DNA from: Nematostella vectensis
Lineage: Eukaryota; Cnidaria; Anthozoa; Actiniaria; Edwardsiidae
Reading direction: 5' to 3'
Assembly (NCBI RefSeq): GCF_932526225.1
Contig: NC_064038.1
Coordinates: forward strand, 808,001 to 872,000
Length of the DNA: 64,000 nucleotides
Shown: positions 51,587 to 62,138 of the stretch, in pieces
Layout of the letters: the number at the start of each line of letters is the position of its first letter
Position numbering within the stretch: the first letter of the stretch is position 1
Notes under the pieces: generated by a model
The model's input: the letters and a program-made list of their open reading frames with translations, nothing else
What the model was told of the DNA's origin: nothing
Databases searched by the model: none
Program-made: the position numbers and the translations under genes

Positions 51587-52735
51587 AATTCGTTTTTTTT
51601 TTTCTTTTTGCTGGACCCCCTTAATCCTGATAGGTTTTGCGCAAAAATAATAAAAAAAGTGAGTTTGCAAAATAAGCTTGCTAGATTTATTGATTATATG
51701 TATTCAATTTGTTCCTAGGAAGTTAACAAAAAACACAAAGCAAAGAGTTTGAGGAAGTAAACAAGTATATGAACTTTAATGTTCTATTTGAAGGGGTGCA
51801 TTTTGTACAGGGAAGCATACATAGAATGCTTAACTGGTGGAGAGGGAAGAGGTAAAAGTTTATTGAGCATAATTTCAACAATAGCAGGGGGAAGAGAGTG
51901 GCACTCTCTTCATACAATATTGCAGTTGTTACCTATTATTAAATAAGTTTGTAACATGTCTTTGTTTATTAAGCATGGTCTATTTCTGAGACAAGCAAAC
52001 TCAAGTAAGAGCTGTTGAAATAACAGGTGAGTGTTAAAAAAAACAATTATCTGATTAGAAAACTAATGTAGATTTCTTTGCACCAAATAAGAACAAACTT
52101 CATTTTGTTTGTTATTTATGAGGAACGAGATGAGCTCTACAAGGCCAAGAAGAAATATGTATTGCTCATCTAAATTATACAAGTAAATAATAATATTAAA
52201 AAAGAATTACTGTAAGTAATTAGAGTGGTTTTCATTAACCCGTGAAACAAAGTGTGATAGTTAAACGGTAATAGTTAGTAAAACACAAAAAAGAACAATA
52301 GAATCAGATCACAACAAAGTGTAATACGCTAAAGCGTAGTTCACGGGTTAATGAAGGTTTTGACATTTCAACCTTACATCCACATGAAAGTAATGCCTAA
52401 TATCGAGTGCCCTACAGTAAGTGTTTTGCAGTCAAGTTGTTTTCTTTTAGTAGGTAAAAAATTATTCTAAATAATAGTAATCATAGCTATGGTCACCACT
52501 TACACATATAAAAACTGTAAGGAAAAGAAAGAAAAAAAATATATAAAAAATATATAAAAAATATATGCAGTCAAACAACAGAATTGCATGATAACCTTGA
52601 ATATATTGAATAAAGGACTGCAAAAAAAACATCTTTTGTACTAGTTGCTTGAATTGACCCTTGGCTATTTTTAGCTGAATTCCCCTCCCCCTCTAAAAAA
52701 GAAAATAATAATAATAATAATAGAACAAAACTAAA
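51587..52735 (+). repeat. Monomer U24, left part (class X)
   Basis: MITE at 52235-52351. The TA-rich microsatellite near 52535-52566 is expanded into three ATATAAAAAAT-like repeats. The unit stops at ACTAAA (52735), where intact units continue ACTAAAAAGAAAAC. Confidence 0.95.
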
Positions 52736-52779
52736 CGCCTCTAACGTCTTGGTACGAATACCCGATCCAAACCAAAAAG
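52736..52779 (+). mobile_element. E1: 44-bp 3'-terminal remnant
   Basis: Only the last 44 bp of the family, joined directly to the array. It looks like an extreme 5' truncation and shows that the 3' terminus is the invariant end. Confidence 0.7.
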
Positions 52780-54778
52780 TTATGTACCATACGGGGAAAG
52801 TGCTGTATCACAATCTGTGATCCCAAGACGTACCCCATCCCACACCCCCACGCCCCAAACCCCCCCCCACCACACCGCCACACTAACCACCTACCCCCAC
52901 ACTAACACACCCCACCCCCCTTAAAAAACCCCCACTATCCAAACCCCCACCACACACACCCCTACCACACCCCACGGCCCAGCCCTCTCCACAGCCTCCA
53001 CCCGCCGTCGCTATGGCACAACTGGACCTGTTGTACCCCCACACGTGTCAACCACTACTGCCACAACCCTATCCACCCACACGCCCAAACTCTACTCTAA
53101 CACCTCAACACCCAACACCCCTTATCATACAGACCCCTCCTACATTGAAGATGATATTTTACTCCAACATGCCTTACCCCCTCACACAAAATCTCCTACC
53201 CAAAAAAAATTTTTTTGACTACCTCTCCCCCACGCAACACGATGCCCTACTACCTATCTCCCCCCCACCCAGCCCTAGCTACCAACCTCATAATACACTA
53301 CATTCCCCCCCCCAGCCCCCCGACCCCCTCCACCACACCGCCACACTCCCCACCTACCCCCACACCTAGCCACACTAACACACCTCACCCCCCAAACCCC
53401 CTACTACCCACACACCCACCGCACCACACTGCACCCCCTCCCACTACACCCCACGGCCCAGCCCTCCCCCCCACACCTACCACTAAACGCGCCCTACTAC
53501 CCACACCCCCCATACCCACCTCACACCACTAGCACACTCCTCCCCTGTACCCCACACCCCTTACCCCACCTACACAACTCAACTTAACCCCAACATGCCA
53601 CTACCACCACCCCTAGGCATACAGACCCCCACACTACCCCACTCCCCCAACACCACACGCCCCAAAAAACACACAACAACAAAACCCACAACCACCCTCC
53701 CTCCTACACATAGTACAACACATACATACCCACATCCCTCTCACAAATTATATCTTACTCTATCCTCACCACACAACATACCTACCCACTACTACCACCC
53801 AGCTCTATACATGTCACAAACCCCTTTCTCTCCCCCCTCATAACTGGCTAACCACCCAAGTATCCCCCTACTCGCATCACCCGCACCCAACCACCCACCT
53901 ACCCCACAACAAGCACCCCCTCATCCCTCACCCCACAAACAGCCCCATACCAACTTCACCCATACCACGCCATCATACAACCCACCACGATTATTCCATA
54001 CCCCAGCACAACACCAACACCCACCTAAGCCCCACACACCTACACATACACTTCCTCCCCCCCTCACACTCTCCTACACTCTCACCTGAACATACACACC
54101 TAACACACCCTATACAAGCCAGACCCCTGCCAACACAAAAACCACAACCCCCCCTTCCCATGGCCACAACACTACTCACCCTACAACACAGCAAACCAAC
54201 CACACCCTACAGCAGCCACTAGTCCTACAACCAGCGCCCCCTCCAACACCACACCATACAAACATTTACCCCACAGCACAAAACCCAACTACAAACGACC
54301 ACACCCTATCACCCACCCTACCTTCCCACAAACCAACACCTTACGATCACCTAACATCACAACGATACATTACCACCCACATTTATACCACAACCTCACA
54401 AATTTTAATCGTCCCCCGCACCACCACCATTTTAAACCACATAGACCCATCACGCTTAATTATAAGCCTTATCTACTCCACATCTCTACACCACACCATA
54501 TTATTATTATTTCTTCTTTTTCACCTACCCACCACACACTACCACAACCTATTCTATAGTCCCACTTTATCGTTTCACCACCTCCCACCACCAACTAATC
54601 TAACCTATCCACCTCTTCACCGTAATTACATTACCACCATCTCCACTCTGCATTGCCTTACTAGCCATCCTTCATTATCACCCCCCAACATTACCATACC
54701 ACATGATCACACCCACCTCACTACCACACCACTTTAGACCCCTACGTCTTGGTACGAATACCCGGTCCAAACCAAAAG
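52780..54778 (+). mobile_element. E2: type I element, apparently full 5' end
   Basis: 1999 bp. Begins TTATGTACCATACGGGG, a start shared with E5 and E6. A hairpin ATCACA-ATC-TGTGAT follows (52807-52821). Subterminal inverted repeats CCAAGACGTA (52823-52832) and TACGTCTTGG (54743-54752) link the two ends. The body is C-rich and almost G-free on this strand. A segment starting CTCTCCACAGCCTCC (from about 52985) is nearly identical to E6 from about 57035, while the sequence before it differs, so the copies are internally rearranged. Confidence 0.7.
53013..53369 (+). pseudogene. Short Pro/His/Thr-rich open frame in E2 (frameshifted relative to E6)
   Basis: Starts at an ATG in a reasonable Kozak context (GCTATGG) and encodes 118 residues, proline- and histidine-rich. 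The first ~80 residues match the frame in E6; length change in a C-run near 53265 then shifts it to an early stop. No domain is recognised. In a nearly G-free strand TAG and TGA hardly occur, so chance open frames are expected. Confidence 0.2.
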
Positions 54779-55299
54779 TCCAACACCTTACAATCACCTA
54801 ACATCATAACGATACATCATCACCCACATCTACACCATAACCTCACATATTTTCAACCGTCCTCCACACCACCACCATTTTAAACACATAGACCCATCAC
54901 GCTTAATTATAAGCCTTATCTACTCCACATCCCCCTCACAACCACTCTCACCTATACACCATACAAATTTTTTTCCCCCACCAACACAGCCATTAGCCAT
55001 CTCCACACCACACCACATTATTATTATCTTTTCTTTTTCACCTACCCACCACACACTACCACAACCTATTCTATAGTCCCACTTTACCTTTCTTTTCACC
55101 ACCCTCCACCACCTACTAGTCTAACCTATCCACCTCTTCACCGTAATTACATTACTACCATCTCCACTCTGCATTGCCTTACTAGCCATCCTTCACCATC
55201 ACCCTCCAACATTACCATACCATATGATCACACCCACCTCACTACCAAATCACTTTAGGCCCCTACGTCTTGGTACGAATACCCGACCCAAACCAAAAA
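54779..55299 (+). mobile_element. E3: 5'-truncated type I element
   Basis: About 520 bp. Begins TCCAACACCTTAC, matching the interior of E2 from about 54336 and of E6 from about 58587. Ends with CCAAACCAAAAAC. It is the key reference copy showing A where E6 has G. Confidence 0.7.
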
Positions 55300-56057
55300 C
55301 TTATCTATTTCATGGTAACGCATCGGCTTGTGTCAAAGCGTTCGTTCGTTCTAAAATTGGTCGCATAATTCACTTACCGAATATGCATAAGTGCTACGTC
55401 ACTTCCGTTCTATTCTTAACCCAGAAAAGTTAGTTTTCTTTGTTTTCTTTAGTCTCATAATATTATTTCTTATAATATTTCTGCGCTACAATTTATTTTA
55501 CAATTACTTTCGCTGTAATAGAAACTATTCTATTATTTTTGGTGTTTTTTGTACACTTTTTGGACATATTTCCTGTTAATTTTTTACATCATTTAGGCAT
55601 TAGATTCATACTCTATATTGTCATAGTAATGGTCATGATATACTATTTCATACCTAGTAGTTCCCACAAATACATCTACTCCACATCTCCCTCACCACCA
55701 CTCTTACCTATACACCGTACCAATTTTCCCCCACCAACACAGCCATTAGTCATCTCCATACCACACCATATTATTATTATTTTATTTTTTTTGCTTTTTC
55801 ACCTTCCCACCACACACTACCACAACTTATTCTAAAGTCCCACTTTATCTTTCAACCACCCTCCACCACCTACTAGTCTAACCTATCCACCTCCCCACCG
55901 TAATTACATTACTACCATCTCCACTCCACATTACCTTACTAGCCATCTCTCACCATCACCATCCAACATCACCATACCATACGATTACACCCACCTCACT
56001 ACCACACCACTTTAGGCCCCTACGTCTTGGTACGAATACCCGATCAAAACCAAAAAG
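55300..56057 (+). mobile_element. E4: type II element, 5'-truncated
   Basis: About 758 bp. Begins TTATCTATTTCATGG and follows E7 from about 61386 (55300-55680 against about 61386-61765). It then joins the 3' domain shared by all types. The first ~400 bp are ordinary AT-rich sequence without G depletion. Confidence 0.7.
55395..55407 (+). promoter_or_regulatory. CRE/ETS-like composite site in E4
   Basis: TACGTCACTTCCG combines an ATF/CREB half-site (ACGTCA) with an ETS core (CTTCCG), a pairing typical of TATA-less animal promoters. An ATGCATAA octamer-like motif lies about 10 bp upstream. The 5' end of E8 corresponds to E4 position 55430, 23 bp downstream. Promoter function is inferred. Confidence 0.4.
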
Positions 56058-56886
56058 TTATGTACCATACGGGGAAAGTACTGTATCACAATCTGTGATC
56101 CCAAGACGTACCCCCTCCCACACCTCCACGCCCCGACCCCCCCCCCACCACACCGCCACACTCCCCACCTACTCCCACACTAACACACCTCACCCCCCAA
56201 ACCCTCCACTACCCACACCCTCCCACACCCACCTCACACCACTAGCACACTCCTCCCCTATACCCCACACCCCTTACCCCACCTACACACCTCAACTACA
56301 CCCCAACATGCCACTACCACCACCCCTAGGCATACAGACCCCCACACTACCCCACTCCCCCAACACCACACGCCCAAAAAACACACAACCACCCCGCCTA
56401 CAACCATCTTCCCTCCTACACATAGTACAAACACATACATACCCACATCCCTCTCACAAATCAAATCTTACTCTATCCTTACCACACAACATACCTACCC
56501 ACTACTACCACCCAGCTCTATACATGTCACAACCCCCTTTCTCTCCCCCCTCAAACCTAGCTTACCACCCAAGCCCCCCCCTACCCACATCACCCGCACC
56601 CAACCACCCACCTACCCCACAACAAGCACCCCCTCATCCCTAACCCCACAAACAGCCCCATACCCACTTCACCCATACCACGTCATCATACAACCCACCA
56701 CGATTATTCAAAACCCCAACACAACACCAACACCCACCTAAGCCCCACACACCTACACATACACTTCCTCCCCCCCTCACACTTTTCTACACTCTCACCT
56801 AAAATATACACACCTAACACACCCTACACAAGCCAGACCCGTGCCAACACAAAAACCACACACCCCTTCCCCCCAAAACCAAAAAG
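56058..56886 (+). mobile_element. E5: type I element lacking its 3' domain
   Basis: 829 bp. Has the TTATGTACC 5' end and C-rich body, but the body runs straight into CCCCAAAACCAAAAAG. The rest of the body and the shared 3' domain are deleted down to the last dozen bases. Repeated CC/AAA at both edges suggests a microhomology-mediated deletion. Confidence 0.65.
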
Positions 56887-57061
56887 TTATGTACCATACG
56901 GGGAAAGTGCTGTATCACAATCTGTGATCCCAAGACGTACCCCCTCCCACACCTCACCTCCTTCCCACTTTCCCTCTGATAACAACACACAACCCCATCT
57001 CCCTCCAATATTGCTTACACTCATCATTATAATCTCTCCACAGCCTCCACCCGCCGTCGCT

Positions 57062-58288
57062 ATGGCACAACAGGACCTGTTGTACCCCCACACGTGTCAA
57101 CCACTACTGCCACAACCCTATCCACCCACACGCCCAAACTCTACTCTAACACCTCAACACCCAACACCCCTTATCATACAGACCCCTCCTACATTGAAGA
57201 TGATATTTTACTCCAACATGCCTTACCCCCTCACACAACATCTCCTACCCAAAAAAAATTTTTTTGACTACCTCTCCCCCACGCAACACGATGCCCTACT
57301 ACCTATCTTCCCCCCCCACCCAGCCCTAGCTACCAACCTCATAATACACTACATTCCCCCCCCCAGCCCCCCGACCCCCTCCACCACACCGCCACACTCC
57401 CCACCTACCCCCACACCTAGCCACACTAACACACCTCACCCCCCAAACCCCCTACTACCCACACACCCACCGCACCACACTGCACCCCCTCCCACTACAC
57501 CTCACCACCCAGCCCTCCTCCCCACACCCACCACTAAGCGCGCCCTACTACCCACACCCTCCCATACCCACCTCATACCACTAGCACACTCCACCCCTTT
57601 ACCCCACACCCCTAACCCCACCTACACACCTCAACTACACCTCAACATGCCACTACCACCACCCCTAGGCATACAAACCCCCACACCATCCCACTCCCCC
57701 AACACCACACGCCCAAAACACACACAACCACCCCACCTACAACCACCTTCCCTCCTACACATAGTACATACACATACATATCCACATCCCTCTCACAAAT
57801 TAAATCTTACTCTATCCTTACCACACAACATCACTACCCACTACTACCACCCAGCCCTATACATGTCACAACCCCCTTTTTCTCTCCCCACTCATACCCA
57901 GCTAACCACCCAAGTACCCCCCTACTCTCATCACCCACACCTAGCCACCCACCTACCCCACAACAAGCACCCCCTCATCCCTCACCCAACAAACAGCCCC
58001 ATACCCACTTTACCCAAACCACGCCATCATACAACCCACCACGATTATTCCAAGCCACAACACAACACCAACACCCACCTAAGCCTTACACACCTACACA
58101 TACACTTCCTCCCCCCCCCCTCACACTTTCCTACACTCTCACCTAAAATATACACACCTAACACACCCTACACAAGCCAGACCCCTGCCAACAACAAAAC
58201 CACACACCCCTTTCCCCCCCCCCCCATGGCCACAACACTACTCACCCTACAACACACCAAACCAACCACACCCTACAGCAGCCACTAG
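57062..58288 (+). CDS. Pro/Thr/His-rich hypothetical open frame in E6
   Basis: 408 codons from ATG at 57062 (GCTATGG context) to a stop at 58286-58288. Composition is dominated by Pro, Thr, His, Leu and Ser, with few acidic residues; there is no signal peptide, zinc knuckle or catalytic motif. The +1 frame is also open over part of the region (for example reading YIEDDILL at about 57190), so the true frame is unclear. An A8T7 slippery run lies at 57251-57265. It could be the remains of a gag-like ORF1, but a G-poor strand cannot supply TAG or TGA stops, so chance is the simpler explanation. The E2 counterpart is broken. Confidence 0.22.
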   Translation: MAQQDLLYPHTCQPLLPQPYPPTRPNSTLTPQHPTPLIIQTPPTLKMIFYSNMPYPLTQHLLPKKNFFDYLSPTQHDALLPIFPPHPALATNLIIHYIPPPSPPTPSTTPPHSPPTPTPSHTNTPHPPNPLLPTHPPHHTAPPPTTPHHPALLPTPTTKRALLPTPSHTHLIPLAHSTPLPHTPNPTYTPQLHLNMPLPPPLGIQTPTPSHSPNTTRPKHTQPPHLQPPSLLHIVHTHTYPHPSHKLNLTLSLPHNITTHYYHPALYMSQPPFSLPTHTQLTTQVPPYSHHPHLATHLPHNKHPLIPHPTNSPIPTLPKPRHHTTHHDYSKPQHNTNTHLSLTHLHIHFLPPPSHFPTLSPKIYTPNTPYTSQTPANNKTTHPFPPPPMATTLLTLQHTKPTTPYSSH

Positions 58289-58648
58289 TCCTACAACCAA
58301 CGCTCCCCCCAACACCACAACCTACATACAGTCCAACCCCCCTCCCACCATACACACATCTACCCCTCCACACATAGCCTACCACATACACACCATAGCA
58401 TCCTACGACTATACCAACCAACCCACAACACACCAACCAGCCACACCCTACACCAGACACTACCCCACAACCAATTTTCCCCCCCTTACAAACACCTACA
58501 TACAGCCCCCTCCCCAACCATACAAACATTTACCCCACAGCACAAAACCCAACTACAAACGACCACACCCTATGACCCACCCTACCTACCCACAAACCAA
58601 CACCTTACGATCACATAACATCATAACGATACATCATCACCCACATTT

Positions 58649-58859
58649 GCACCGTGGCCTCGCAGATTTTAAATCGTCCTCCGCACCACCGCCATTTTAA
58701 AACACATAGACCCATCACGCTGAGTTGTGGGCCTTATCTGCTCCACATCCCCCTCGCCGCCGCTCTCGCCTATACACCGTGCCGGTTTTTTCCCACCAAC
58801 ACAGCCATTAGCCATCTCCACACCACACCATATTATTATTATTTTTTCTTTTTCGCCTG
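58649..58859 (+). other. Patch of A/G differences in E6
   Basis: Aligned to E3 (54826-55045), about 21 positions read G in E6 and A in E3, against a handful of other differences and none seen in the reverse direction. Where they overlap, E4, E7 and E8, and for other sites E2, also have A. The sequence on either side, and most of the interval 58787-58854, shows no such differences. Confidence 0.75.
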
Positions 58860-59105
58860 CCCACCACACACTACCACAACCTATTCTATAGTCCCACTTT
58901 ATCTTTTCACCACCCTCCACCACCTACTAGTCGAACCAATCCACCTTTTCACCGTAATTACATTACTACCATCTCCACTCTATCTTACTAGCCATCCTTC
59001 ACCATCACCATCCAACATCACCATACCATATGATCACACCAACCTCACTACCACACCACTTTAGGCCCCTACGTCTTGGTACGAATACCCGATCCAAACC
59101 AAAAA

Positions 59106-59420
59106 GTAAACCAAACCGCAACCAATTTAATAAATACCCGGATGTACAATGGCCGAAACCGGAAACAGCGACATCTATTTTCATCTAATACTCGTATAAC
59201 CACGAGCGCAGTCCCCTCAGTATCTAACACAGAACACTTCCATGATATTCCCGTACAATAATATAATCATTCGTTGTATTCATCCGCCGTATTTAGCCCA
59301 TTTTGTAAACCAAACCGCAACCAATTTAATAAATACCCGGATGTACAATAACCGGAAACGGAAACAGTGATATCTATTTTCATCTAATACCCGTATAACC
59401 ACGAGCGCAATCCCCTCATT
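59106..59420 (+). repeat. Two ~115-bp direct repeats, 199 bp apart
   Basis: GTAAACCAAACCGCAACC starts at 59106 and again at 59305. The copies stay alignable for about 115 bp, then diverge. They sit at the 5' end of E7; tandem 5' repeats act as promoter monomers in some LINEs, which is only an analogy here. Confidence 0.8.
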
Positions 59421-60927
59421 ACCCCTCACTTCGCTACATACGGAATACCTGCAAGACAGACAATCCAAGCCCCGCGAATACACATCTCGGGTATGTACAC
59501 CCTCCTTCCCACACATCCTACATACTAGCTATCACATCAAGACACCCGTATTCTCTCCCCTTCCCGCTACATGCATAAGTTCCCACACTTATTTATCATT
59601 TAATCCACCACATACAGCCACTAGCCAGGACCACCACATGCACCATTTTATCCACTACACACTCCCCCCTCCTAGCTCAGCCTCTATCCATTTTTTTCTC
59701 TTTACCTCATTCCCCTGCGCGCTACTTTTTACTTTTCAGACCAAGCCATGTACTCAGGCGAAGCCAGGCGATACACAGGTTTGGCAATTGCATGCACCAC
59801 GCTTCACTAGAGGCATTACTAACGAGCGTGTAGGGGCTGGTGATGAGGGCCTTATCATTCGAAACACGCTTCATATACGAATCATCTCCCTAGTTTTTTC
59901 CCTTTTTACTCCCACCATCATCGCCGGTTTTCCCCTAGATTTCCCCTAAGTCCCCCCGCTTTAATCTCCAGGTTCGTATATGACCAACCAATAAACCTCG
60001 CCCCCTGATGAGAAGTCTTGGTTGGCGTTATATGCCTTTAGTTCTACATTTCGCAGAGCTCTTTGAAATGCCCTACACACTTTTGTCTTATTGGTTTATT
60101 TTGTTATGTCCATTTTGCATATACATGCCGGTTGTTTTCTTCGTGCCTTTGTCTTTTACCCTTATCTCTTACCACCGATTATCGCTTCATCTGGGGAAAA
60201 CTATCCTTCCTGTCTTGTTAACGTTTCAGCGTCATCTCCACTCTCACCGCGCTCCCTTTGTCGCCTCCCGCGCCCCTACTTCATCTTCTTCTCGCCGTTT
60301 TACTAGCATCAATTTCCATTGTCCGCAATACACCCTTTCACCGCTACAGTATTTTTTATCTTTTCTCGGCGTTTTCGCAACACTCATTCGGTCTCTCTTG
60401 TTGTTTAATTTCGCCTGTCAGTCATACCATTTACACACTTCATTAGATACATACCTCCACACATACCTCACCCTCCCCATTACCGCTCACCATTTCCTCC
60501 CTACAATCCAAACACTTTTCTTTCTCTTATCCTACACATTACTTTCCCACCCTACACACAACACACTTTCCCATAAACACTACACAGTCTTTTCACAATA
60601 TCCCTGCTTATCATTCTGTTCACACTCACATTATCCCCCTTTATCAGATTTTATTTAGCCGCCATCACCTCTTCACATCCGCTACACAACACTAGCAACA
60701 AGCTTCCGATTTTAACTGTTTTAATCTCCACATAATACCATATTTACTAACCACCTTCTCTACTAAACAAAAAAAAAACCCTTCATTCATAACTCTCATG
60801 TCGTTTTATTATCAACCCCATCTCTCATAACAATCTTAACCCGTAGTCTCATAACCCATAATCTTAACCACCCGAACATAACCTTACACAATAACTTCTC
60901 CGTTTATTACAATCATTTAAGTTTTTA

Positions 60928-61286
60928 TTTACATTCTTTCCTGTAGAATGATTTTATTCCGATACACATTTTTAAGCTGGTTTCCGCTTTGTTAATTGCT
61001 TCACTTACAATTCATTCATCGAATCAGGCACGAGGCCACTCGAGTTTTAGCAAACAATCATCTCCGTTCCTATAACACATACGACCTCATTATGAATGGG
61101 GGAGATCTGTTAGATCTGTTTTACATTCTTTTCTGGAGAATGATTTTGTTCTTATACACAACTCCAAGCTAGTTTCTGCTTTGTGAATTGCTTTACTAAC
61201 AGTTCACTCATCGGGTCAGGCACGAGGTCACTCAAGTTTAAACAAGCAATTATCTCCGTTCCTATAACACGTGCGGCATCATTCTA
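60928..61286 (+). repeat. Two ~165-bp diverged direct repeats, 192 bp apart
   Basis: TTTACATTCTTTYCTGKAGA starts at 60928 and 61120. Both copies continue through CAGGCACGAGGYCACTC and CTCCGTTCCTATAACAC. They differ at scattered positions, so this duplication is older than the one at 59106. Confidence 0.75.
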
Positions 61287-61479
61287 CACTCTAACCTTTT
61301 GCCATCGCTGTTATAACCCTTTGTCTTTCATGTAACTCCATCAATACACATATTTTCCGTGCTAATTCGCATCATTCACGTGAACTTATCTATTTCATGG
61401 TAACGCATCGGCTTGTGTCAAAGCGTTAGTTCGTTCTAAATTGGGTCGCATAATTAACTTACCGTATATGCATTAGTGC

Positions 61480-61492
61480 TACGTCACTTCCG
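61480..61492 (+). promoter_or_regulatory. CRE/ETS-like composite site in E7
   Basis: TACGTCACTTCCG, identical to the site in E4 although the surrounding sequence differs at several positions. It precedes the segment where E8 starts. Confidence 0.4.
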
Positions 61493-62138
61493 TTCTATTC
61501 TTAACCCATAAAAATCAGTTTTCTTTGTTTTCTTTAGTCTCATTATATTATTTCTTATAATATTTCTGCGCTACAATTTATTTTACAATTACTTTCGCTG
61601 TAACAGAAACTATTCTATTATTTTTGGTGGATTTTTTAACACCTTTTGGACATATTTCCTGTTCATTTTTTACATCATTTAGGCATTATATTCATACCCC
61701 ATATTGTCATAGTAACGATCATGATATACTATTTCATACCTAATAGTTCCCACAACTACACCTACTCCACATCTCCCTCACCACCACTCTTACCTATACA
61801 CCATACCTATTTTCCCCCCCACCAACACAGCCATTAGCCATCTCCATACCACACCATATTATTACTAATTATTTCTTTTTCACCTACCCACCACACACTA
61901 CCACAACCTATTTTATAGTCCCACTTTATCTTTTCACCACCCTCCACCACCTACTAGTCTTACCTATCCACCTTTTCACCGTAATTACATTACTACCATC
62001 TCCACTCTACACTATCTTATTAGCCATCCCTCACCATCACCCTCCAACATCACCATACCATACGATTACACCCACCTCACTACCACACCACTTTAGGCCC
62101 CTACGTCTTGGTACGAATACCCGATCCAAACCAAAAAG

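Larger units (their letters stand above)
1..52735 (+). repeat. Tandem array of ~2.0-kb monomers (main block)
   Basis: Direct reading shows the same ~2.0-kb sequence repeated head to tail, with whole-unit lengths of 1996-2010 bp except for two units enlarged by a LINE. From the T-run, each unit runs: AT-rich spacer; MITE at about +650 to +766; (TA)n and (AAT)n microsatellites near +960 and +1100; a hairpin AAGTAAA/TTTACTT; repeats of GTCAATATT; then the conserved core with a B-box-like motif and T-run. Two classes occur in the first third: X (AGAGCTG, ACCAAATAAG, AGGCCAAGAAG) and Y (AGGCTG, ACCAAAATAAG, AAGCCATAAAG). Two occur in the last third: p (GTCCATTAAC, TTTCTATATA) and q (GTCAATTAAC, TTTCAATATA). 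The unit entries use these letters. It could be a satellite or a multicopy RNA-gene array. Confidence 0.97.
56887..59106 (+). mobile_element. E6: longest type I element
   Basis: 2220 bp. Same 5' start and hairpin as E2. A pyrimidine-rich stretch ending CTCTCCACAG (about 57035-57044) looks like a splice acceptor and marks where E2 and E6 become alignable. The 3' domain from about 58595 carries the A/G-dimorphic patch at 58649-58859. A 12-base C-run lies at 58214-58225. Confidence 0.7.
59107..62138 (+). mobile_element. E7: longest type II element
   Basis: 3032 bp, with a normal 3' terminus. Order: two ~115-bp direct repeats (59106-59420); mixed-composition sequence; a pyrimidine-rich stretch (60060-60660); two ~165-bp direct repeats (60928-61286); a segment homologous to E4 (from about 61386); and the common 3' domain. 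Open frames in 60008-60658 are rich in Leu, Phe, Ser, His and Tyr, show no domain, and look like by-products of pyrimidine bias. I recognise no gene in it. Confidence 0.65.

Noticed and set aside
1-52735. CRISPR array
   Set aside because: Units are 2 kb, not short repeats with unique spacers, and the context is eukaryotic.
53215-56643. Several further Pro/His/Thr-rich open frames in E2 and E5, and Gly/Cys/Val-rich frames on the opposite strand
   Set aside because: Expected where one strand nearly lacks G: TAG and TGA cannot occur on it. Frames overlap one another without a preferred one.
59825-59872. Hammerhead-like arrangement: GCGTGT (59827-59832) and ACACGC (59865-59870) around TGATGAG and CGAAAC
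   Set aside because: The required C before TGATGAG is G, only eight bases lie where stem I should be, and stem II pairs weakly. At most a decayed motif.
60008-60658. 216-codon open frame in E7
   Set aside because: Composition follows the pyrimidine-rich DNA, another frame is partly open too, and no domain or start context supports it.
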